A stretch of DNA of 64,000 nucleotides from an uncultured Ruminiclostridium sp. (GTDB taxonomy: Bacteria; Bacillota; Clostridia; Oscillospirales; Ruminococcaceae): NCBI GenBank assembly GCA_947624435.1, contig CANQKE010000012.1, positions 1-64,000 on the forward strand, given 5' to 3'. How positions within the stretch are numbered: the stretch's first letter is position 1; each line of letters starts with the position of its first letter. The notes beneath the pieces were generated by a model. The model searched no databases, was not told the DNA's origin, and worked only from the letters and a program-made list of their open reading frames with translations. Below are positions 1-7,956 of the stretch, piece after piece. The position numbers and the translations under genes are program-made.

Positions 1-339
1 CGCGAGGTGCCGCTTTCTCAGTTTCTTTGCGATATACTAAGCAAATACAAAGCGCCGGATAATCGGTTTTTCCTTTCGGGAACTACCTCTCCGGTCGAGC
101 CTAGAACGATGCAGTACCGCCTGCGCTCGTTTTTGGAAAAGGAACAGCTGCCGGATATCAGCTTTAGCGGATTGCGCAAGCTGTTCATCAAGCGCTGTAT
201 TTCTCACGGCACGGATATTACTGTACTCAGCGATATACTCGGCAATTCCTCGGTGCAAAGCGCGGCAATGTACTGCGAAAAGCCCACGATAACCAGCAAA
301 ATGCAGGCGGTAAACCTTATCGCAAAAGAAGTCAGTTGA
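1..339 (+). CDS. Tyrosine recombinase, C-terminal fragment (cut by window edge)
   Basis: The frame is open at the left edge, so only the last 112 residues are seen. The pattern SGLRKLFIKRC, then DILGNSS, then MYCEK matches the end of the catalytic domain of phage-integrase/XerC-type recombinases, which cut and rejoin DNA through a tyrosine. The Arg of HxxR and the nucleophile Tyr are present. The His of HxxR is Ser and the His of the usual LGH is Asn, so the enzyme may be weakened or inactive. Its TGA stop overlaps the ATG of the next gene by one base, implying co-transcription with the glycosyltransferase. It may be a remnant of the element that brought in the polysaccharide locus. Confidence 0.6.
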   Translation, partial: REVPLSQFLCDILSKYKAPDNRFFLSGTTSPVEPRTMQYRLRSFLEKEQLPDISFSGLRKLFIKRCISHGTDITVLSDILGNSSVQSAAMYCEKPTITSKMQAVNLIAKEVS

Positions 340-1874
340 TGAGCGCAAATTTTGTGCTGTTTGATATCCCTCTTAAGCCAAGGGTAGAGGGAACGGAAAA
401 GCTGTACTTTCGTAAAGAGAAAAACTGCGTTTGCTTTAACACCTTTTTCGGCGCGGTTCCCATAGGCAAAATCAAAAAGTACACCGATATCACGGCGCTG
501 GAGTTTGATTTTAATGCGCAGGGGAATTTCGACGTGCAGATAAGAACGGAAGAAAAGCGGATAGCCTCCGGCAGCTTTTATGAGCATGGGAAAATATCGG
601 TAAAGCTTTCCGATATTCCTAACACTTCAAAGCTGCTTTATCCCGTGATAGGTACGGAGAAAATAGAAAAAATAACCGTGCTTGCGGAATGCGAAGAAAT
701 ACAGTCGGTAAGCTGCGCGCTTATCACCTGCACCTACAGGCGGGAAGAGCAGGTAAAGAAAAATACAGCTTATCTGTCCGATAAAACGGATCATAGAATA
801 ATAGTCGTGGATAATGCGAGAACCCTTTCGCCAAGCGATTTTCCCAAAGAAGTTATTCTGATACCGAACGCCAACAACGGCGGCAGCGGCGGCTACAAAA
901 AGGGAATGGAGGAAGCCTGCAAGCACGGCTTTACCCATTTTCTGCTGATGGACGATGACGTGGAGATCGATCATACCGCGGTACAAAGAGCGATAGGTTT
1001 TTTGAAATGTCTTAAGCCCGAATACAAAGACATTTCGATTTCCGGCTCAATGCTGTATCTGGACAAGCCGACGCGCCAATTCGAGGCTGGCGGGCATTTT
1101 TACGAGGACGGAACGCAGCGCGGGTTCGGGCATTATCTTGATTTAAGTCAAGAGAAAGCTCTGCTGCTTAACGAGCGGGAAAACGATATTAATTACGGCG
1201 GCTGGTGGTTTATGCTTATGCCGAGCAAATACGCCGAACAAGGCAATTTCCCGCTGCCGTTCTTTATGAAATACGACGATGTGGAGTACGCTCTGCGCTG
1301 CAAACAAGAAATCATCACCTTAAACGGCGTGGGGGTATGGCACGAGAAATTCGAGAGCAAATACAATTCCGCGTCGGAATATTACAACACAAGAAATTAT
1401 CTTTTTCTTTGCAGCCTGCACTGCAAGGATCATACCGATAAGAAAGCGCTGAAATTTGCCAAAAAGCAGATGAAAGCTAAACGCAAGCGCCAGCAATACA
1501 AGATGGCGAAAGCGGTAAAAAGGGGCTATGAGGATTACCTGAAAGGCTTGGATCACTTGCAAAGTCTTGACGCCGAAGCAAATCACAGGGAGATATGCAA
1601 GCTGAATTATGAATATATCAGCTACGATGAGATAGAGAAAAGATACGGCGTAAGACCTGCGGACAACAGGTTTTACCCGCCGCCCAAAGGAAAAAGAAAG
1701 CTGCTTACGCTGATACCGAGAAAATTTGTCTTTACCGATCATTTTTGCGACAATCCCGCACAATATTTATTCGCAAAGTACGCGGTGCATTGTGATTGCG
1801 ACAAGAATCAGGGGTATGTGACGGGGAGGAAGCCCGCTAAAAGTGATATAAGTGCATTGTTGCATTTTAATTAA
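339..1874 (+). CDS. GlfT2-like galactofuranosyltransferase (GT2 family)
   Basis: Predicted to add galactofuranose from UDP-Galf to a growing glycan at the cytoplasmic face of the membrane. Residues about 1-125 form an N-terminal beta-rich region as in GlfT2. The GT-A part follows with NANNGGSGGYKKGMEEA, the metal-binding LLMDDDVE (about residue 205), NYGGWWFMLMP, FFMKYDDVEYALRC (catalytic acidic residues) and a VWHEKF motif (His-containing, about 334), all as in mycobacterial GlfT2. The C-terminal 140 residues are basic, fitting membrane association. ATG at 339 is preferred to TTG at 336. The length (511 aa) is somewhat shorter than GlfT2. Polymerising versus single-addition activity cannot be told from sequence. 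Confidence 0.82.
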   Translation: MSANFVLFDIPLKPRVEGTEKLYFRKEKNCVCFNTFFGAVPIGKIKKYTDITALEFDFNAQGNFDVQIRTEEKRIASGSFYEHGKISVKLSDIPNTSKLLYPVIGTEKIEKITVLAECEEIQSVSCALITCTYRREEQVKKNTAYLSDKTDHRIIVVDNARTLSPSDFPKEVILIPNANNGGSGGYKKGMEEACKHGFTHFLLMDDDVEIDHTAVQRAIGFLKCLKPEYKDISISGSMLYLDKPTRQFEAGGHFYEDGTQRGFGHYLDLSQEKALLLNERENDINYGGWWFMLMPSKYAEQGNFPLPFFMKYDDVEYALRCKQEIITLNGVGVWHEKFESKYNSASEYYNTRNYLFLCSLHCKDHTDKKALKFAKKQMKAKRKRQQYKMAKAVKRGYEDYLKGLDHLQSLDAEANHREICKLNYEYISYDEIEKRYGVRPADNRFYPPPKGKRKLLTLIPRKFVFTDHFCDNPAQYLFAKYAVHCDCDKNQGYVTGRKPAKSDISALLHFN

Positions 1875-1905
1875 ATATATAAAACAAGAAAGGTATAGAA
1901 ATGAA

Positions 1906-4605
1906 ATGAAAATTAAAATTTATGTTGTGTGCCACGATGACTTTTACGTTCCAAAAGTAGAGTGCCTGTATCCTATTCAAGTAGGTACATGTTATGCAGA
2001 AAAGAAGATCCCCGGATTTTTATATGATAATGATGGCGACAATATAAGCTATAAAAATAAAAGTTATTGTGAGTTAACCGCTCTTTATTGGGCGTGGAAA
2101 AATGATGACGCAGATTACTATGGCTTATTTCACTATCGAAGGTATTTATCTTTTAATCCGGAGCATGAAAAGAATAGCACTTATTATAGGACTTATGATC
2201 GTATTGATGATTACGCAATACAGGATATTGGTCTTAATTCTTATGAAAATATTCAAAAAATAGTGGAAGATTACGATGTTATCGTTCCTATTGCAAACAA
2301 TATAAGCGTCAATTTCGAAAACAATTACGAACAATATTGTAATAGCAATTACCTCCATAAAAAAGACCTGGATATATTTTTAGAAGTTTTACATGAAAAA
2401 TATCCGTTTTTGGACGAATTTGCTAATCACTATATAAAATCACATTTTGCGTATTTTTGCAATATCGGAATAATGAAGAAACAGTATTTTAATCAATATT
2501 GTGAAATACTTTTTGATGTTCTGGAAGAAACAGAAAACAGGTGTGACACGTCAAATTATTCTATTAATGAATTGCGCGTTTTTGGACATTTATCCGAACG
2601 ACTGTTTGGAATTATGTTTAATTATTGGCTATCAACGGGAGAAGTGAGGTGTAAAAAGCTCAGGCCGGTAAGTTTTCTTTCGTATGACAAGCCAACTATT
2701 CAGCCTGCTTATAGTAAAAATAATATCGCAATTGCGCTTTCGGCGAATAATTACTACGCATATTATTTAGGAGTAACCATTCAATCAATAATAGAAAATG
2801 CGGACAAAGACTATAATTACGATATAATCGTTATTGACGGCGGGATAAATGAATCAAATAAAACAATCATTTTATCTCAAGCTAAAGAACATCCGAATAT
2901 CAGTATAAGATTTTATAAAGCCTCTCTATTAAAAGGAAATGAGAATTTAACCACAAAACAGCATATGTCTGTTGAAACATGGTACCGCCTTTATCTTCCT
3001 TATATTTTATCGGGTTATGACAAAATAATTTATATAGATTGTGATTTGGTAATAAATAATTCCTTAGTTGAGCTGTATAAAACCAAAATGGGAGATCATC
3101 TAGTCGCAGGAACAAGAGATTTGCCATTGGTGGGATTATATTGCGATAATCACTTCGTTGAATATTTTAATGAAAAGCTGAAACTGAAAAATCCACATAA
3201 TTATGTTCAAGCAGGTGTTCTAATACTTAACTTAAAACAATTTAAGAAAAGATATACAATTAACGAGCTCCTTGAAATTGCCACAAGCGACGATTATAGA
3301 TGGCTGGATCAAGATGTCATAAATATTTTGGCAAATGAAGATGTGCTGATCTTAAATCAAAAATGGAATGTTGAAGTGAACCGCGCAAATATAAGAATCA
3401 ATCAAATAAAATTTTGCCCTGCGCAAATGTATTTAGATTATATGGAAGCCAGAAAAGAACCGGCGATAATTCACTTTTCCGGAGAGCAAAAGCCTTGGGC
3501 GATCCCTGAAATGGATATGGCATTTTATTTTTGGAAATATGCCAGAAGATCGCCTTTCTATGAGCTTATTCTTTATAGAATAATGAATGCCAAAGCATCG
3601 GCAGCATTATCTTCATGCAATGATACATTTAATAAAAAATTCAACACTTTACTAACAGAAAAGAAAAATCAAAACAAAGAAATTTCCGATAACAAGTCAG
3701 ATCATAAGAAAGTGCGTTTTTCAAAAATTCTTCCGGTCGGTTCAAAACGCCGCCTGTTCTTCCGTAGAATAAAAGGGCTTTTTTCAAAAGATATCTATAA
3801 TAATAAAAGCGGTTACTGGGATGTCGGATCAGATATTCATATGCATAATAAAATCACTATTAATAAAATAAAAAAATGGACCGGCTTATGGCTTTTCGAC
3901 AAAGAAATGAAGCGCGTGAGGAAATTAAAAAACAAGCATTCGGGAGAGAGATGCTTTATTACGTGTACCGGACCCAGTTTGAAAATATCCGATCTTGAAA
4001 AATTAAGCGGAGAGTTTACCATAGGTGTTAATTCTATCGTGAGGGCATACGAAAAAACCGAATGGCGTCCGACTTATTACGCTTTAGTCGATGTATATGC
4101 GTTTGGTGAATATTTGCAGAAAAATGTGGTAAAAGGCGATATGCTTGCAACAAATAATGCGTTTTTACATTATAGAACTAAGCTATTACACCCTGTCGGT
4201 AATGAATTATATACCCCAATAAGCTATTATAACCATACAGAAGATTACATGAAGAAAAACAAAATGAAATTCAGCAACGATCCCTCTGTATGCGTATACG
4301 ATTGTTTTACAGTAACAAATATGGCAATACAGCTTGCTGTTTATATGGGATTTAAGGAAATATATCTGATCGGTGCAGATTGCAGTTATGACCCAAAGAA
4401 AATGCATTTTATCGAAACGCAGGGCATTGACGATAAGCAGCGTAATGCCGCATATCTTCCAAAAGCTGTAGAGCTGAGTATAAAAGGTTATGAAGCAGCC
4501 AAAAAATTTGCCGAAAAGCACAATGTTCAAATTTTTAATGCAACGAGAGGCGGAATGTTGGAAGTGTTTGAACGCGTGGATTTCGATAAGCTTGACTTAA
4601 AATGA
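1906..4605 (+). CDS. Three-domain glycan protein: DUF4422 + GT8 glycosyltransferase + MptE/DUF115-like domain
   Basis: Residues 1-265 match DUF4422 (YVVCHDDFYVP near the start; YYGLFHYRRYL), a family found with capsule glycosyltransferases. Residues about 272-570 are a GT8 retaining glycosyltransferase: IAIALSANNYYAYYLGV, the DxD in IIYIDCDLVI (about 376), QAGVLILNL and WLDQDVIN, then a HFSG motif. Residues about 650-899 resemble the DUF115/MptE-like fold, which also resembles GT42 sialyltransferases: RCFITCTGPSL, FTIGVNSI, GFKEIYLIGADCSY. The ATG at 1906 follows AAGAAAGG; an upstream in-frame ATG at 1852 lies inside the previous gene. This AT-rich gene begins the low-GC block. One chain could make two linkages, but activities are inferred. 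Confidence 0.75.
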   Translation: MKIKIYVVCHDDFYVPKVECLYPIQVGTCYAEKKIPGFLYDNDGDNISYKNKSYCELTALYWAWKNDDADYYGLFHYRRYLSFNPEHEKNSTYYRTYDRIDDYAIQDIGLNSYENIQKIVEDYDVIVPIANNISVNFENNYEQYCNSNYLHKKDLDIFLEVLHEKYPFLDEFANHYIKSHFAYFCNIGIMKKQYFNQYCEILFDVLEETENRCDTSNYSINELRVFGHLSERLFGIMFNYWLSTGEVRCKKLRPVSFLSYDKPTIQPAYSKNNIAIALSANNYYAYYLGVTIQSIIENADKDYNYDIIVIDGGINESNKTIILSQAKEHPNISIRFYKASLLKGNENLTTKQHMSVETWYRLYLPYILSGYDKIIYIDCDLVINNSLVELYKTKMGDHLVAGTRDLPLVGLYCDNHFVEYFNEKLKLKNPHNYVQAGVLILNLKQFKKRYTINELLEIATSDDYRWLDQDVINILANEDVLILNQKWNVEVNRANIRINQIKFCPAQMYLDYMEARKEPAIIHFSGEQKPWAIPEMDMAFYFWKYARRSPFYELILYRIMNAKASAALSSCNDTFNKKFNTLLTEKKNQNKEISDNKSDHKKVRFSKILPVGSKRRLFFRRIKGLFSKDIYNNKSGYWDVGSDIHMHNKITINKIKKWTGLWLFDKEMKRVRKLKNKHSGERCFITCTGPSLKISDLEKLSGEFTIGVNSIVRAYEKTEWRPTYYALVDVYAFGEYLQKNVVKGDMLATNNAFLHYRTKLLHPVGNELYTPISYYNHTEDYMKKNKMKFSNDPSVCVYDCFTVTNMAIQLAVYMGFKEIYLIGADCSYDPKKMHFIETQGIDDKQRNAAYLPKAVELSIKGYEAAKKFAEKHNVQIFNATRGGMLEVFERVDFDKLDLK

Positions 4606-4621
4606 AAGGGATGCGTGACAT

Positions 4622-5665
4622 ATGACCGCACGAGAATGTGTAAAAAAACTGATAAGCGAAAATATAAAAGGCAGAAAGCTCGTAATTGTAGAGCAGTTTG
4701 TTGAAATTGAAAATTACTTAATGGAAAACGGCATTATATGTGAACTTCATGTTTCTGTTGACGGAGAAAAAGTAGGAAATAACGGGATTAAATTTCAAAG
4801 TATAACCAAAATAAAAAACATGAAAGATAAATATTACATTCTTATTTTATTGCCCTCCCCTTCTCTTGATATTTTGATGGATGCGTATGGTTATAAACGT
4901 ATTGAAGATTACTGCGGATTGCAGGAAATGGGAAAAACAATAACCGAAACAGAAGATTATTTTGATTATTTCGGCAATAAATGCAACTATATTCCGAAAA
5001 ATTTAACTATCCAATTTTATGGAGTCAACTCGAATATTTATATTGATAAAACGGTTACGCTGTTAGTTCCAAGTGTTTTAAGAGTATATAGTAATGTTTC
5101 CGTTAAAATAGGTAAATATTCGGTTATCATGGGACAATTATTTTTTTCCGATGGCTCTACTATTACTATCGGAGAAAACGCATCGTTAAAATTGAATCAA
5201 ATCCGATCAGGAGGTGTTTCAGAAATAAAAATCGGAAATCGTGTCACCTTCAATACATCAGGAAATTTAGTTGCAGTCAACGGTTATGTCGAAATCGGAG
5301 ATGATTGCATGATGGCTTCACAAGTAAATATTTTTTGCGGCGACGGTCATAGCGTTTATGATGTGAACGGCATGAAATGGATAAACTCATCTAAAGAAAA
5401 GAATTCTATCATTTTGAAAGAGCATGTATGGGTCGGTCTTAGGTCCACTATTCTTTCAAAAAGCGTGATAGAATCCGGCAGTATTATCGGTGCGAACAGT
5501 TTAGTCAAAGGAAGTTTTCCAAACAACTGTATAATAGCCGGAAATCCTGCCGTACTAAAGAAAAAGGACATTTGCTGGTGCAGAGATGAAAACGGTGTGA
5601 TAAAGGAACACGAAAAAATTTACTTTAGAAAAACGATCGAAGAGCTAAATAAGACTGAACAATAA
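4622..5665 (+). CDS. Left-handed beta-helix acyltransferase (hexapeptide family)
   Basis: The N-terminal about 120 residues are unlike known domains and may be a sugar-recognition or NAD-binding-like part (KGRKLVIVEQFVEI). From about residue 140 the chain reads as hexapeptide repeats (YSVIMGQLF, GENASLKL, GNRVTFN), ending with VWVGLRSTILSKSVIESGSIIGANS and IIAGNPAVLKKKD, the usual end of LbH acetyltransferases. It likely O- or N-acetylates a sugar or ulosonic acid made by neighbouring genes. AAAGGGATG precedes the ATG at 4622, 16 bases after the previous stop. It sits in an AT-rich operon with the cytidylyltransferase, which suggests a role like sialate O-acetyltransferases; the acceptor is not known. 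Confidence 0.75.
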   Translation: MTARECVKKLISENIKGRKLVIVEQFVEIENYLMENGIICELHVSVDGEKVGNNGIKFQSITKIKNMKDKYYILILLPSPSLDILMDAYGYKRIEDYCGLQEMGKTITETEDYFDYFGNKCNYIPKNLTIQFYGVNSNIYIDKTVTLLVPSVLRVYSNVSVKIGKYSVIMGQLFFSDGSTITIGENASLKLNQIRSGGVSEIKIGNRVTFNTSGNLVAVNGYVEIGDDCMMASQVNIFCGDGHSVYDVNGMKWINSSKEKNSIILKEHVWVGLRSTILSKSVIESGSIIGANSLVKGSFPNNCIIAGNPAVLKKKDICWCRDENGVIKEHEKIYFRKTIEELNKTEQ

Positions 5666-5703
5666 TATAATTATCGTATTAGTTTTATAGGAGGAATTCC
5701 CTA

Positions 5704-6351
5704 ATGAAAACAACAGCAATAATACCGATTAAAATGAACAATGAGAGGCTGCCGGGAAAAAACACCAAACTTTTAGGAACAAAGCCCCTTATCCATTACA
5801 TTCAAGAAAGCCTTTTAGCGTCTACGGGAATTGATCAGATATACACATATTGCAGCGATCCGGCAATATCCGATTTTCTGTTGGATGGAGTAAATTTTTT
5901 GAAGCGCAGCGAGATATTAGACCTGCCTACATCTAATTTTACCCAGATATTCAGCAGCTTTATGTCGGAAGTAGATTCGGAAGTTTATATCTACGCCCAT
6001 GCCACAGCTCCGTTTGTCAGTGTGAAAACGATCAATGAATGTATATCGGCTGTTATATCGGGAAAATACGATTCGGCATTTTGTGCGTCTAAAATCCAAG
6101 ATTACTTATGGCAGGACGGAAAGCCGCTTAATTTTGACGCTTGCAACCTGCCCCGAAGCCAGGATATAAAGCCGATATATCGAGAAACCTCAGGCGTTTA
6201 TGTTTTTACAAAAGAAGTTTTCAAAAAACATAAAAGAAGGATCGGAACAAATCCATATATAAAGGAAATCGGATTCAGAGAATCTGTTGATATAAATAAT
6301 CCGGAGGATTTTACCCTTGCGGAAATATTTTTGAATGTAAAGGAAGTATAA
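5704..6351 (+). CDS. Acylneuraminate/ulosonate cytidylyltransferase-like protein (NeuA/KdsB-type)
   Basis: Predicted to activate a nonulosonic or ulosonic acid as its CMP form. The start TTAIIPIKMNNERLPGKNTKLLGTKPL is the CTP-binding signature of CMP-sialate and CMP-Kdo synthetases (R and K of the xRLPGKNxK loop are present). AHATAPFVS and YRETSGVYVFTK follow as in NeuA relatives. At 215 aa it is the single-domain form. A strong ribosome site AGGAGG lies 9 bases before ATG. The next two genes encode an aldolase and a KdsC-like phosphatase, so the substrate is probably the product of that pair. The exact sugar cannot be told. Confidence 0.85.
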   Translation: MKTTAIIPIKMNNERLPGKNTKLLGTKPLIHYIQESLLASTGIDQIYTYCSDPAISDFLLDGVNFLKRSEILDLPTSNFTQIFSSFMSEVDSEVYIYAHATAPFVSVKTINECISAVISGKYDSAFCASKIQDYLWQDGKPLNFDACNLPRSQDIKPIYRETSGVYVFTKEVFKKHKRRIGTNPYIKEIGFRESVDINNPEDFTLAEIFLNVKEV

Positions 6352-6355
6352 AGAA

Positions 6356-7375
6356 ATGAATAAATTCGGGTTGTTAGAATGTACACTCAGGGACGGCGGA
6401 TACATAACAGGTTGGAAATTCAAAGACGATATGATAAAAGACACTATAAGCGCACTAACGGAAAGCGGTTTTGACTTTGTTGAAGTGGGATACCTTAACA
6501 ACAAATCCGACGCCAATAATACGACGCAGTTCAGAAAAATATCAGATATAGCGGACTTTTTACCTTCAAAAAGGGATAAGACCACATTTTTGGCAATGGC
6601 GGATGTTTTACAGTTTTTGCCGGAGGACCTTACTCCTTATGATGGCAGATCCATAGACGGTATAAGGGTCGTATTTTACAAACATCAAATAGATGAGGCG
6701 CTTAGATTAGGAAAAGCGGTTTCGGAAAACGGATACAAGCTTTTTATGCAGCCAATGGTGACTATAGACTATAATATTGATGAATATGTAGCGCTGGCGG
6801 AAAAAATAGCTGAGCTTAATCCGTTTGCCGTTTCAATTGTAGACAGCTTCGGATATATGCTCAAATCGGACTTCAGACGTTATTTTCGAGTGCTGGACAA
6901 TATTTTACCGGAGAATGTAGTTATAGGTTTTCACTCGCACAACAACATGAATCTGGCTCTTATAAACGCACAAGATATTCTTGATTATCAGTCTTCGAGG
7001 AATATTATAATCGATTCTTCACTTTATGGCATGGGACGCGGCGCAGGAAATCTGCAAACCGAACTGATAGCAGATTATTATAATAAAACTCTTGGAGAAA
7101 AGTATAACGTCAACATTGTGCTTGACCTTATAAGCAAATACATACTGCCGATATCGCAGTCTAAATCATGGGGGTATTCACCGTATTTCTTTATCACAGC
7201 ACTATATCACTGCCATCCGAATTATGCTTCCTACCTCCTTCAAGAGCACAATGTATCTGTAAGTGAATTCAGAAAATATATTGAATCAGTACCTAAAGAA
7301 ATGTATACAAAATGTAGAAAGCCTTATGTTATTGAACTATATGAAAAATTTAAGTCAGGTGAACAAATTGAATAA
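6356..7375 (+). CDS. DRE-TIM (HMG-CoA lyase/4-hydroxy-2-oxovalerate aldolase-like) aldolase
   Basis: The N-terminus LLECTLRDGGYITGW carries the DRE-TIM signature (RDG), FHSHNNMNLA gives the HxH metal ligands and SLYGMGRGAGN the C-terminal active-site loop. The family, including DmpG, HMG-CoA lyase and isopropylmalate synthase, makes or breaks C-C bonds next to pyruvate- or acyl-derived enolates with a divalent metal. With a CMP-transferase before and a KdsC-type phosphatase after, the inferred job is pyruvate aldol addition to a sugar aldehyde to give a 2-keto-3-deoxy acid. That step is normally done by NeuB or KdsA, neither of which is in the window. The C-terminus overlaps the next gene by 8 bases. 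Confidence 0.8.
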   Translation: MNKFGLLECTLRDGGYITGWKFKDDMIKDTISALTESGFDFVEVGYLNNKSDANNTTQFRKISDIADFLPSKRDKTTFLAMADVLQFLPEDLTPYDGRSIDGIRVVFYKHQIDEALRLGKAVSENGYKLFMQPMVTIDYNIDEYVALAEKIAELNPFAVSIVDSFGYMLKSDFRRYFRVLDNILPENVVIGFHSHNNMNLALINAQDILDYQSSRNIIIDSSLYGMGRGAGNLQTELIADYYNKTLGEKYNVNIVLDLISKYILPISQSKSWGYSPYFFITALYHCHPNYASYLLQEHNVSVSEFRKYIESVPKEMYTKCRKPYVIELYEKFKSGEQIE

Positions 7376-7856
7376 AAAAATCAAGCTGCTGATTTTGGAT
7401 GTGGACGGTACTCTTACAGACGGTAAAATTTATATGAGCAATAATGGTGAATTGTTCAAAACGTTTAACATCAAAGACGGATATGCAATAAAAAATATTC
7501 TCCCTTTACACGGTATTGTTCCTGTTATCCTGACCAATAGAGATTCGGATATCGTTACAAATCGTTGCAACGAGCTAGAAATAAAGTACTGTTATCAAAA
7601 TTGTTCCGACAAGGTCAAAAAGCTGCATGAGATAGCTGAGCAATTCGGGATAAAAGCTGATACAAATAACATTTATCATGAAATAGCCTATATGGGAGAC
7701 GACATACCCGATCTGGAATGTATGAAACATTGCGGTATAAAAGGCTGTCCGTTTGACGCGGCAAGCGACGTAAAAAAGGAAGCCGATTTTACAAGTTCAA
7801 AAACCGGCGGAAACGGCGCTGTCAGGGATTTCATTGAATGGCTGACAAGTGGATAA
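7368..7856 (+). CDS. HAD-family phosphatase, KdsC/ulosonate-phosphate phosphatase-like
   Basis: Opens with LLILDVDGTLTDGKIY, the HAD DxDGT motif with the 'cap-less' TDG that typifies KdsC. NIKDGYAI, VILTNRDSDIV, and MGDDIPDLECM (motif III) follow; C-terminal SSKTGGNGAVRDFIEWL matches the KdsC tail (GGxGAVRE). Such enzymes remove phosphate from Kdo-8-P, KDN-9-P or Neu5Ac-9-P after condensation. The start is probably TTG at 7368, five bases after AGGTGA and overlapping the aldolase stop. That gives 162 residues, close to KdsC; a longer frame from 7263 would sit inside the previous gene. The overlap implies tight co-expression with the aldolase. Confidence 0.85.
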   Translation: MNKKIKLLILDVDGTLTDGKIYMSNNGELFKTFNIKDGYAIKNILPLHGIVPVILTNRDSDIVTNRCNELEIKYCYQNCSDKVKKLHEIAEQFGIKADTNNIYHEIAYMGDDIPDLECMKHCGIKGCPFDAASDVKKEADFTSSKTGGNGAVRDFIEWLTSG

Positions 7857-7956
7857 TATTAATTTTATGTATTTTATGATTGAACAATTTCTGTAATTAT
7901 TTACAGATCATTATGGGTGTCTCTAAAATCAATTTTTTATTAGGGAGGAACGCAAA

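Noticed and set aside
1320..1763. Long antisense frames opposite most genes (for example opposite the GlfT2-like gene).
   Set aside because: They lack ribosome sites and family motifs and arise from codon bias of the true genes.
4622..5665. Assigning the hexapeptide acyltransferase as NeuD or NeuO sialate acetyltransferase.
   Set aside because: Only the generic LbH repeat pattern is visible; the N-terminal 120 residues do not match either protein.
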